In this document: one piece after another, positions 27,149-37,872 of the stretch | Layout: each line of letters starts with the position of its first letter | Numbering within the stretch: the stretch's first letter is position 1 | Assembly (NCBI RefSeq): GCF_000346465.2 | Contig: NC_034014.1 | Coordinates: 405,781 to 469,780 of the forward strand | Source: Prunus persica | Taxonomy: Eukaryota > Streptophyta > Magnoliopsida > Rosales > Rosaceae | Length of the DNA: 64,000 nucleotides | Direction: 5' to 3' | The notes under the pieces: generated by a model | What the model was told of the DNA's origin: nothing | Seen by the model: only the letters and a program-made list of their open reading frames with translations | Database searches by the model: none | Translations under genes and position numbers: made by a program

Positions 27149-30100
27149 CACTACAAGGAAAAACCTTTTTGGCGACCATCAACTTTGGTCGCTAAAAGTT
27201 GACATTTCGTCGCCAAATCCCTTTAGCGACGAAATTATTTCATCGCTAGCTTGGTCGCCTAAGGCTCGTGGCTAAAAGTACAAGCAACGAAAGGCGACGA
27301 AAACAAATTTTCGTCGCCAAAACCTTTACGCCACCAATTGGTTTCGTCGCCTTACAGTAATAAGTTGGTCGCCTAAAAAGACGAGTTCCCGCGAAAATAC
27401 CAAAATTTGCCGCGAATTGAGGAAGGATTGGGCGACCAAATAGATTGGTTCGTCGATGATAGGTTCTGGTGACTATCAAATTTGGTCGCTAAAGCTTACT
27501 TAGTTGGTCACTAATATAGGTTTATTTTAAAATTTTAAAATTATTTTATTCATACTCTGTTTTGTGATAATATTAACCTTTTGTTCATTAACACATTGTA
27601 ATTTCGAAAAACAATAAATTTAGATAAGTAGATCAATAGAAAATGACGTGAATAAAGTTCCTTTCATTCAAAAGTACACGAGTAAACTAGTTATTCAAGT
27701 ACACATAACATATCCAAAAATAGTAAGACATAAACAAGTGAAAACTCTCCACTTAAAGACTGGAGGCCAAGCTCCATATATCTTGCCCTTGGTAAATCCA
27801 AGTTCTGCAGTAATTATTTCCCCACTCTAAGACTAGGTTTCGAATGAAAAAAATGCATGTATACTATGCCTTTATTCCAAGTTTTGTAGTCATGATCCTT
27901 ACTACTTGTGGGATAGGGACTGATCTAATATCGTGGAATTCCCAAACCCTCTGCCAATTGTTGCTTGATCTTCCCAAACTCATCAATCATCTTCCTTTAC
28001 AAAAGAAATAAAACAAGGAAATGCCAATGGTCAAGAAGATGCCAAAACCAAGAAAATTTTAAAATAAATATATATATAGAGACCAAAAACAAACAATTTT
28101 CGACAACACAATTACAAGAAATCTTGCCCAAAAGTTGAAATTCACAACCTTAACTAAATAATCCATTAAAAAGAGTTTGGATCTACATAAGAAAAACGAT
28201 TATTGGTCATCAATATTTAAGAATGTTTGAGAATGGTATTTGAACAAACTTAATAAAATTTGAATTCATTTTTCATACCTCTCAATATCAACTGTCTAAA
28301 GCATACCTTTGTGATAATAACAAATACCACAAATGAAGAAGGAAAACAGTTCTGAAAAACCAATGTAAAGACTAATATCATGCATAGCACAAACCCATTA
28401 GAAAACATAAATCATAAAATCCAAAGTATAATCCACACCTTAACCAACATGGGTTGCATAACTTCTCAACACAATACAAAACATGTACGCCATTTTAATA
28501 CCTTTAAACAACAACACCACAATGACATGGACAACCACTATAGCTGTTAATAAGAAAACAAACGGAACTGAGGTGTAATGAGAAGAAGAGGTTCTTAACT
28601 CAAATGGTCCTTTGTCCAAAACCAAATCCTTCCACCTCCTCAAATAATCTGACATGCAAAAACAGGATATTACCTCAGTAAAGTTAGACTCCTAAATGAC
28701 ATTTTTCTAAACACATTATAAGATAAAGAGAACCACAAACCCAAATAAGGCAATCACTCATTGGTTTTAATGTTTACAATGCAAATAGAGACACTGAATG
28801 ACAACTTTTTCAGTTTCCACTAGAATACAATGAAGAAATGAAATAAAAAGAGATCTAAATGTAGAAAAAGAGGATTGAATTGAAATAAAATAACATGAAA
28901 AATTCTTTAAACACAAACAAAGGATGATCCTAGTGAAAACCTAGAAGTCTTGAAGATATTTCTTTATCATATTTTCAAGCCCAAGACACAGAGTTTGCTT
29001 AAGCACATTGCCCGACATTCCTAATTTTCTAGGCACTTCAATTTGGTCTTCAACCATTGCTAAGCAAAGAGAGAATTCAACAAGAAGGGTATGAAGTAGT
29101 TTTCATGAAATCATAGATGACCAAATAAACATTTTGTTAAACAATTTGGGCAGGAACACTTCAACTTGGGAAATTCACTAAAAATTCAGTTTGAGTCGAC
29201 ATAGTGAGAAACTTTCCAGATCAGAACTAGACACATAAAACTTCATCACATCAAAATTTCATAGCATTCGAAGTTAAAGAAGCATGTCAAAAACAAAATC
29301 CAAAACAGACTGGGCTGCAGAGTTTTCTGCTTCCTGCAACATAACAACTATTTTGAAAATTTGCCAAAAATCCAATTTAACTCGGAATTGTATGAAACCA
29401 GTTTTGAAATGCTCATTGAAATGTCTAATTATAAAAAATCCAGATCAAAATATAAATCCGAACTAGGTCTATTGGTCCAGGACATAACACAAGATCACAG
29501 ATTTTTGCATAACCTCAGATTTCATCAACCAACCCAAATCTTTAAAAATTCACCACTTATCAGCTTTAAACATCAAAACACTAAATCATACAAATGTGGC
29601 TATTTACTATTGAAAGAGTATTAATCTGAAATTACCAACTACAATAAAAAAATATATAAAGGCATAGCTTAAATTGAATAACTAACTATGAAATTTTTAC
29701 AAAATAATTACGCAACTTCTCCTGCACTAAACAACATGGCTAAACAGCAAAACTCTAAAAGAAATACGAAGTGTCTATAAAAAAACTTGATATATCATTG
29801 AAGAAACGTACAAGACTACAATGCAATATTGAGTTACAAAGCACAACCAATTAAAGGAAGGGAAAACAGAGGAAAACACTACCACAAAAACAGAGAGAGA
29901 GCAAGACAGAGAGGTTGACCTGATTCCATTCCACATGTATGGACCCAACCAATTCAGTAGAAAATTAAGTTCTAACAGGCAAGTGATGCATACGTATAAA
30001 ATTTGACTTATAAATTTCATCACCATGAAAAACATAGAAAAGTACACATGAGTTTTCAATATAAAAAACCATTGTCAAGATATATGAACTCAACTACACT

Positions 30101-31003
30101 AGAATTTTTTTAACAAATAAAACCATATAAAGAATACATACCAAGAAAGAGATACAGTGGAGCATGCACCATGACCTTGCTATTACAGGTCTGAAAAACA
30201 ACTAAGAAAAATCAGTTTCAATCTCCTTCAACCACCAAAAATAACCAATAGGCACTAGATCTAACATTAAAACCTTCAATGAACCATAAGTTGCAACCGT
30301 ACATGACAGAAAATTGATGAAATTGAAAGAAAAAATTTACCTTTTCTAGTGGATTTCAGTTTTGGAAAGGGATTTAGCGGCCTATGGTTTGGGGGGATCT
30401 GGCGGTTTCGGTATGATGAGAGAGAAGCATAACCAACCCGGAGACATAGCAAGAGATAAGATAGAGAGGAAAATGAGAGAGACACAGAGAGAGTTAGGTT
30501 TTGGGTTTCTGAGAGGACTAGCCAGAACAAGACTATCGAGTCTGGTACCAGATTAATACTGTTTTAGAGAAATCCTAATTGAATACACCCTAAGTGGGAA
30601 ATGAAAGGACACAGTTTTAATATTTCAGATATTTTTTCTTCACAAACCGCGACCAAAACAGTTAGTCGCTAAGTTACAGCAAATATTTGGGCGGGTCTCA
30701 CGAATTTTTTTCGCGGCATCTCACATTTGGAGACGATGCAAGAAAACTTAGACATGAAACATTTTCGTCGCCAATAATTTGAAGCTTAAGGGCAACCAAA
30801 AATGCGTTTGGTTGCTAATTCAACACCTAGCGACCAAATATTTTCGTCGCCGTAACAAAATATTTTTTCGTAAATCAATTTATACACCCGACGAAATTTT
30901 TGGCAACGAATTAAAAACTTTTGTCGCATATAACCTCGTTTGGCGACCAAAATTGGGTTGGTCGCTAAAAATTTGGTCGCAAAAGAAGTTTTTCCTTGTA
31001 GTG
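27149..31003. mobile_element. Non-autonomous CACTA (En/Spm) transposon
   Basis: Termini are CACTACAAGGAAAAAC on the left and its near-perfect inverse GTTTTTCCTTGTAGTG on the right. A 3-bp target duplication AAT flanks it (27146-27148 and 31004-31006), the size typical of CACTA elements. Both ends carry dense subterminal repeats of the type TTGGTCGCTAAA / GGCGACGAAA (27165-27500 and 30645-30990), the expected transposase-binding arrays. Length is 3,855 bp. No transposase (TNP2/TNPD-like) coding region is visible. A candidate exon lies at 28941-29059 (minus). Confidence 0.9.
28941..29059 (-). other. Candidate exon inside the CACTA element
   Basis: After an AG acceptor the minus strand reads MVEDQIEVPRKLGMSGNVLK then CLGLENMIKKYLQDF and a TAG. 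Composition is protein-like, unlike the surrounding A/T-rich DNA. It may be the last exon of an element-encoded protein or of a captured host gene; family unknown. Confidence 0.25.
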
Positions 31004-31077
31004 AATACACGTGTATTGAACTTCAAGAATACGTAGGTACGTGTACAATACATGTATTGTATGTTTGCTTGTTAAAA

Positions 31078-31470
31078 AAAACGTGTATTTTATCGAATCT
31101 TTAAGATGTGTACAAAAAAAGAAAGTTTATTGAAAAATACGTACGTATGTGTATAATACGAGTATTAAACGGAAAAATGCTAAATTCTTTATACAAGTAA
31201 TAACTCTGGAAAAGTAAAAAATGAAAAGGGGACAATAGAGACTCGAGTAATGGCCTAATAGAAATGAATAATGTTCTAAACTAATCTTGTTGATAAATGA
31301 AAAAAAGGGAAAAAAAATTATACTATTATAATGTTCTAAACCAATTGGCTATACTATTAATTAATTAATAAATAAATAAGGGGCCTAGTATAGCCGGCCA
31401 GCTAGCTATACTCTTTAAATATTTTATATTTAAAGGTATAGCCGCGCGGATATACTATTTAATTTTTTTT
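31078..31470. repeat. Direct repeat right of the CACTA element
   Basis: Partner of 26386-26900; see that entry. Same orientation, about 4.7 kb apart. Confidence 0.75.
31388..31462. repeat. Palindrome cluster D
   Basis: Two copies: TATAGCCGGCCAGCTAGCTATA (extended middle) and TATAGCCGCGCGGATATA. Confidence 0.8.
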
Positions 31471-31611
31471 TAGAAAAAAGACTCGCCTAGCCCCTAGGAA
31501 CTGATTCTCGATCGTTTCGTAAGCATGCCACAATTTTGAACTCATACTTGTTTCTTTTGCTTGATCATTTAAACTTATGTGTAACATACACAAAGTTTAA
31601 AGAAATCAACT

Positions 31612-31810
31612 GTAGGAGACTTAATGGAGCCCAAGGGATACATATCTCCAAGGACACCAAGACTGCTGCGGCCCATTGTATTCATACTCACAGTAGTTGT
31701 CACTAAACCTCAACTGTAGGAGTCTCCTTGGAGTCAGAAGGATCTACATATCTCCAAAAGAATGCCAGACTGCTTCCCATTATATTCATAATCACAGCAA
31801 ACAATGCTGT
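31612..31810. repeat. Tandem duplication of the BASS last-exon tail
   Basis: Two adjacent diverged units of about 100 bases, both starting CAACTGTAGGAG and containing ACATATCTCCAA, GACTGCT and CCCAT(T)ATATTCATA-like words; the right unit overlaps the pseudogene stop codon. Confidence 0.7.
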
Positions 31811-33356
31811 GGGTAATGCAACCATCGGCGAGGTGAAATGAGAAGTGGCCAAAACCACACCCAAAGAAGAATTTTTCATACCTACCTGCGAGTGTCGAAC
31901 ATGTGAATGAAATGATTAGTGTTGCATGCCCACCAAAATTTATGAAAGTTTCGACATTTCAATCTGAGCATAAAACAATGAAGATCTTCTATGGACTTAC
32001 AATAAAGTTTAAGAAGAGAATTTTTATATCTTTATTACCAATTTGACCAAAGCCGAAACAAAACAAGAACATAAGGATTCACAGAAAGCCAGATCATGTC
32101 TTAAGGTTTACATTCTATTTGATTAATAACTCAATTGATATTGCTCGTCGTTGTGCTTCTCTAAACCCGAAACAGCTGCTGATATATACCTGCAAATTAA
32201 GACTCTCCTTGATCGAAAAAGACTCCTCAAGTTGCACATTTGCACCGCAAAAACTCCAAAACAAACTAAACAAACAGGTACAGCACCACAACCTTAGAGA
32301 ATATTTGTATGAGTGCAAACTCTGCCAACAATGCTCGTATACAAAACTAGCTTCTATCTTCATATGTCAAATTAAAATCCACATAGACAAAGAAGATTGA
32401 ATATATACTTTCTTACTGCAATAGCTTTTATGGCTATGAAGTCATAATGACAGCAAACTATAGTTTCTCAACTGTTGCTTACAAATTATGAATATTTTGT
32501 TTTTTCAAAGTATAGTTAACTTCACTCTATAATTTATATATCAAACTTGACTGAAGCTAAATCAAACAGTAATAATACACTAATACAAGGCTACAACCTA
32601 ATTTTTTTAGAATTTTTGAGCTTAAATTAGAGTGAATCTTTACATACTGAAAAAAAATGTGTACATTACCTTGAGCTTTTTCCACAACAACACACTTAAC
32701 AATTAAAGTCACCAACAGTTTAAAGGCAACTTACCCCACAAAGAAACCAGCAATATGTACCAACAGCACAGAAAGAATAACCACCCCAATTTCTCCAGAT
32801 AACACTAAGCATGAGCCATTAGAGACAGATCAGCCTGCAATTACAGCAACCATTGAAGCTTTGAGACGGACAACATTCTCAGAGAATACACTGGCCCACA
32901 AAATGAAATCTAGTATGTTTGAGAAAGAGAGCACATTTGGAAGGAACCACAGGCAAGACAATCATATTTTACATATAAGTAATTAAAAGATATTTATATG
33001 CACAACAAATGTACCTGCATGCAAGCAGTGATGCAGCTAGAACAACAAAAAGTGGTGCAAAAGGTATCACAATTTTAACCACTGCAGGAAATGCACTCTG
33101 CATATAAGAACCTAACAAATTGGAGCAACAACGACCTACAGATGACAGAATAGAGACCATACGGCCCAGCTGATGGATAATATAATATTACTGAAGTTTA
33201 TTATATTTAACTTAACCTGCATGGTGCTGATTGACAGTTTGGCAGCATCCACAGGGACGTAAGTCCCAGCCAATATCTTTGTTAGTAGAGGAGGCAGGGA
33301 TACTGCCCCAAGAGTTGTGCATACCGTCATTACAATAGACAGAGGAAATGGACTAT
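31703..33356 (-). pseudogene. BASS-family sodium/metabolite cotransporter, pseudogene
   Basis: Plastid-type bile acid:Na+ symporter family. Exon-like units: 33217-33356 ([33 protein letters not shown]), 33015-33135 (VVAP, then LLGSYMQSAFPAVVKIVIPF), 32735-32890 (VFSENVVRLKASM, GEIGVVILSVLLVHIAGFF), about 32130-32189 (GFREAQRRAISIE) and 31703-31885 (VGMKNSSLGVVLATSHFTSP ... YVDPSDSKETPTVEV, stop). Lesions: a 1-base loss after VVAPI giving an immediate stop; a TGA after VAVIAG; a frame change before GFRE; a donor after ISIE that reads TT instead of GT. The N-terminal half is missing and the DNA upstream soon becomes the CCTAGGCGGG repeat. It resembles BASS5/BASS6-type proteins from memory. Confidence 0.88.
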
Positions 33357-33453
33357 CTGACCATGCCCCAGGCCCCCAGGCATTATTCAGTTGAATCACT
33401 CAGTGCAGCACAGCCATAAACCTTAAAAAAGCATTTAATGGAGTTTTAATGGC

Positions 33454-33560
33454 CTAGGCGGGCTAGGCGGGGTCTAGGCGGGCTAGGCTGGCCAGGCGGG
33501 GTCTAGGCGGGCTAGGCTGGCCAGGCGGGGGCTAGGCGGTCTAGGCGGGCTAGGCGGGTG
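33454..33560. repeat. CCTAGGCGG tandem repeat (island 3)
   Basis: About ten units of the form GGGCTAGGCGG / GGTCTAGGCGG / GGCTGGCCAGGCGG, a compact GC-rich block in AT-rich surroundings. Confidence 0.92.
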
Positions 33561-33631
33561 TTGACGCCTAGAAGAAGAAAAAGGCCATTTTGGAACTCTA
33601 AGGTCTTGGACGAGATGACAATGTTGCTGAG

Positions 33632-33632
<1 letters not shown>

Positions 33633-33693
<61 letters not shown>
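33633..33693. repeat. GA microsatellite
   Basis: About 30 uninterrupted GA units between repeat islands 3 and 4. Confidence 0.97.
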
Positions 33694-33696
<3 letters not shown>

Positions 33697-34027
33697 GGAT
33701 TGAAGAAGAAGAGAGGTTGCGAGTTATGTTTAGGGTTGAAAAGGGCCTGGCGGGAGAGAAGGGCCTGGGCTTCATAAAATATAACATTAAATGGATTTTA
33801 CATTATGAAATCACTAAAGTAACCACTAATAAGTAACAAATAACCTCGATTAAAAAAAAAGGAAAAAAAAAAAGGTAACAAATAACAAATAAATATTTTA
33901 ATATTTTAAATCAAAAAAATATTATACTATTTGTTTAATATATAATTTATATATCCTTTTGTTTTTCTTGATTTTGGTATAAATTTATAATTTATAATAC
34001 TAAATAATTTATTAAGAAAAGCATAGG

Positions 34028-34118
34028 CACTCGCATAGACCCTGATTATTCCTCTAGGCGCTAGGCCTTTGCCTACCGCCCCCTTACTGTATAGTGATTT
34101 TTCGAACATTGGGATTAA
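34028..34118. repeat. CCTAGGCG-type repeat island 4
   Basis: Minus-strand homologue of island 1: CTCTAGGCGCTAGGCC, a spacer and the border GATTTTTCGAACATTGGG. Islands 3 and 4 may be the two ends of one roughly 660-bp element. Confidence 0.75.
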
Positions 34119-34525
34119 CATGTTGGTATGTCGAGGTGTACCAACACTTCAATTTATAACCCTGTAATTTTAACCGACTCCAATTCCCTTCTTTTTGTGT
34201 TCATAATTAACTAAAAATTAGTTGCATTGCATGGCGTTTAGATTTAACTTTTCTGGTATAATTTTTCTCAAGACTATGAACAAAGAAGCAGTTTCATCAG
34301 TTCCTTACTCTTGTCTTGAAACTAAGAGAACGAAAACTAAAGTGCCTTAAGAACCTCAGTCAAACAAGATCGATCGTTGCCCCCCTTTCCTTACTGTATT
34401 TGTAGTTGAGTAAGGAGTTTAAAAAGAAAAAGTAAAAGCAGCAGACCTGTAGTCCCATTATCCACCTTTAGAGAAATTTTTAAAGAAGGTTTCGTTTAAC
34501 ACATCTTGTTCAATTGATTGTGCAG
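34119..34525. other. Spacer without recognised genes
   Basis: AT-rich; nothing supported. Confidence 0.4.
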
Positions 34526-34676
34526 TGGCTATATGTCTCTGAAGTATGCCATGGGCCGGATGTTTTCTGAAAAATCTTATGGCTACAGCGTCAGGTTCTT
34601 GCAATTGGAGATTATTAGTGGCAAAAAGAATACCAGCTTCTATTCCAGTGACCAACATATAGGCTTCCTAGCTTAT
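34526..34676 (+). pseudogene. S-receptor-like kinase exon fragment (activation segment to helix F)
   Basis: After a TGCAG acceptor the frame reads GYMSLKYAMGRMFSEKSYGYS then LEIISGKKNTSFYSSDQH IGFLAY and a GTAAGC donor. Functional kinases have GYM(S/A)PEYAMxGxFSxKSDVYSFGV; here PE has become LK and the invariant DVYSFGV is garbled, so helix F is destroyed. It is one isolated exon on the plus strand. Confidence 0.8.
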
Positions 34677-35389
34677 GTAAGCTCACACTCTAAATCTTAA
34701 TGCAAAATCGTATCTTTCATACAGCTTAAGCAACCTATATGAAGTTAAATGCAGCAGAGTTTAACAATTATGGCCAACATACATGAAATTTTATCAGGCA
34801 TGGCACTCATGGAATGAAGGGAGGGGTTTGGAGTTGGTTGATTAAGTATTGGCAGATTTATATTCACCTTCAGAATCTCATGGATTTCTGTTTTTGAAAC
34901 CCAAAGACATTGCATATGCATGGGTCAAGTTTCAGATTGGCAAGCACATGGAATTGCATACAATTATATTGGATTTTTGCCTCAGTTTAGGTGCACATTG
35001 ATGTGCCCATTTTTTTCACAAACATGATCCAATTGGTATTTGGTATAACAAACACAAGCAACATATACAAGTTTTGGCATGCAGCTAGCATACCAAATTC
35101 ACAAAATGTAAGTGGGGATAAAGGGAACCAAGTACTCTCATATGGGGACTTGGGGGATTTCTATTTGTGAGGTAAAATACCTCTTGGTCGAGCTGGGCTA
35201 AAGTACAAATGACCGAGCTGAGCTTTTGATGTATGATAGTATCTCTTTACATATCGAAGACGACTTGAGAGACTTCTCGGTGTGGAAGCGATGATGCCTT
35301 CACTACAAGATCCTGAGCGCTTCAACTTCTGGGTAACTTTATATTTCTGCATAGAATACAACGCGGACTAATATATCTCATATGTAAGA
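34677..35389. other. Spacer left of duplication copy 2
   Basis: No gene recognised. The stretch 35345-35385 (AGAATACAACGCG, ATATCTCATA) resembles internal sequence of the duplication near 22545-22580. Confidence 0.4.
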
Positions 35390-35417
35390 ATGAGATGCCT
35401 AATATCAAGTACTAAAT

Positions 35418-35723
35418 TTGAAGGGTGCAAAAGTCAATCGGGATGATCTTGTCCTGTTATTGTGCAGATGCAAAGATCTGGTGATGTTGGACGCCAGAGA
35501 TTGTTCTGGTTTCAATGAGAACGACGATGAAATATCAAAGCTTGCGTCTCATATTAGTAAATTTATGTACGAGGGTTTTGAATTTCCTGAATTTCTTTGT
35601 GGTATGGACAATTTTGTTCTTCCTGTTGATGGATACTCATTTCATCTGCATGTGGAGGAGACGTGGGATGAAATGCTCAATGATTTGCGCGATGCGTTTA
35701 ATGATTTGGGCAACGAGGAATGA
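35418..35723 (+). pseudogene. F-box/LRR-repeat protein fragment, copy 2
   Basis: Open frame with LKGAKVNRDDLVLLLCRCKDLVML, DARDCSGFNENDDEISKLAS, MDNFVLPVDGYSFHLHVEE and DLRDAFNDLGNEE. The upstream sequence (GAGATGCCTAATATCAAGTACT) has lost a base relative to copy 1, which breaks the MPNIKY start. Same family as copy 1; the F-box is absent. Confidence 0.6.
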
Positions 35724-36744
35724 AGAACTATTTGATTGTACTAAGCGATATCTCATCTTTTTTATATTTACAACACTAATGAGCAATTATATGTGTGTTG
35801 AGTGTGGTGTTCATCGTGTGTTTTTGGACAATGTTACTCTAATGAGGGCTTGTTATAAGTTCCTATCTTGATTTCATAATAAGATGTATGCTTAATTTGG
35901 AAAATGGCCATTCTAAATTCCTTCGCTACATTTTCTGTAATATCACATGCGCTCGCGATTGTTCTTCAACTTTGCCTCTGCCTCTATTTCTATCTTAACT
36001 TTCCCTTCCCACCAAAGGTTTTCCTAGCTAAATTTCTTTGCGGTTTAGGAAAAATTTCTTGGTGAAAGAATGTTGGTTGCACCAGCTTAACAACAAGCAC
36101 AACCAGTAGAAAAATGAAATAATATGTTATATTTAAGAATGAGATGCTACTTCTCATCTAACACATGTTTTTGAATTCTCATTTAGAATAGTTCATATAT
36201 CAATGTCATATGATCTCTGATACCTTCAATTAATTTCAAAATAGAGCTGCAAACTTCCCTTTGCTATCTCGTTAGATTGTTTTATATCCAATTTTTCATC
36301 TACATAGAATACAGCGTGAACTAACATATCTTATAGCAGAAGAGCATGGTCGTCAAGTGCAATGAGAAAAAAAAGTTGTAATTGGGTTTAGTTCATAATT
36401 ACAACGGATACATTTTAGAAAGTAAATTGCTATACAAGCAATTTTATACTATGAAATTCAAAATTCTTTGATCCACAAAATGGTGTCGGATACCTTTTAT
36501 TATTATTATTATTATTATTAATTTTGGTATTTATGGGTTTAACCTGTATTACTTGTTAGAAATAAAATTCATTTTTTATTCTTGCCCAATGGTTTAATAG
36601 CTAGAAATCATTAGAATTGGAGGTATTAGAAAGAAATTAAATTCTCATTCCCCAATATCGCTTGTATAAATAAAATAATTGAAGAAATAACTCTAGTCCA
36701 CCCTAAACCCTAAAATGATATGACAAAATTGTATATTTGAAAAG

Positions 36745-36852
36745 TTATAGCCGCACGGCTGTACTTTCTAAATACATTCGGATATTTTAAAAGTATAGCC
36801 GTTGGGCTATACTCTTTAAATATTAATATATTCGAATATTTTAAGAGTATAG
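36745..36852. repeat. Palindrome cluster E
   Basis: TATAGCCGCACGGCTGTA and TATAGCCGTTGGGCTATA, then a third site reduced to AGAGTATAGTCTTT, which in copy 1 is a complete palindrome. Confidence 0.88.
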
Positions 36853-37009
36853 TCTTTAAATATAATCCAAACGAACACGAAGGTTGCACTCGCAAAGGAC
36901 GGAGGTTGCAGACCCAGTCACAGCCATTTCGCTTCTCTATCAACTCAAGCTTCGATTTTCAGTTTCGACTACTTCGTCCTCTGGGTTCGACACCGAACAA
37001 AGACCCAAC

Positions 37010-37085
37010 CTGCCTAGGAGGCCCGGCCAGCCGCCTAGCTCCCGCCTAGCCGCCTAGCTGCCCACCTAGGCCGATTTTCCGAACA
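37010..37085. repeat. CCTAGGCG-type repeat island 5
   Basis: Copy-2 counterpart of island 2, ending GCCTAGGCCG|ATTTTCCGAACA. Confidence 0.8.
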
Positions 37086-37203
37086 CTGCGAATGACTGAA
37101 AGTCTGAAACCCGAAATTGAAGAAGTTTAGCTGCAAATTTGAGCTTGAGTTTGAGATTGGGAAGCCGAAGCAAGCACAAGTCAAGTCCATAGAAGAAGAG
37201 ATC

Positions 37204-37485
37204 ATGAGACTCTTAATTCATCTATTTCCATTCCTCTCCCTGTTTCCCGCCTTATTCTCTTCTCTCTAGGCTCTCTCCCAAACGACATGTTCACCTCACC
37301 ACACCAACGACAACTACGACAATTCCTCCCTCTGCCAACTCCACCTTCTTCTCTTCTCTCTTCGCATTGACGGCATGGCGCAGAAGAAAACAACACAAAA
37401 TTTGCTGACTTGGTGTCTGTCTTCAGTGGAAGGAAATGATGAAGCTATCCTATCATGGAGTTTCTATGGTCTTGCCAATAACAAG
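37204..37485 (+). other. Unidentified exon-like unit, copy 2
   Basis: Same as 23451-23733: MRLLIHLFPFLSLFP signal-like start, a TAG after 21 codons, then an open frame to NLLTWCLSSVEGNDEAI and GLANNK followed by a good donor (AAG|GTACGG at 37486). The intact donor suggests a true first exon in the ancestral locus. Family unknown. Confidence 0.35.
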
Positions 37486-37872
37486 GTACGGTTTTTAGGC
37501 CCCAATCTCAAATTCTGACTATTTATTTCTGGTTTGGTTAAGCAACAGATTGATTGGTTTGGTTCTTCTTGCTTGAAACTTGATAAATCATGCATTCGAT
37601 ATTCTTCCATTGATGGTTCTTCTTGGTTGGACCGCTTTTCATTCTTTGGATATTGCATTTCTGTTATAGATTTTGACATTTGATCATGCCCACTTGTTTG
37701 CTGATAGAAAAAGAAAAGATTATCTAATTCATTTAAGCTTTTATATTTGTTCTATTAGCCTCTATGTTTGTGTAGTGCTGATAGAAGGTGCATTTGCTAA
37801 CGCATGGGTTGGGAATCTCTTAATTATATTTAATTAACACGCCAACATGAAATATAGTTTATCGAGCCTCCA

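Noticed and set aside
27149..31003. MITE or hAT element
   Set aside because: CACTA ends, subterminal arrays and a 3-bp target duplication fit En/Spm; 3.9 kb is too long for a typical MITE.
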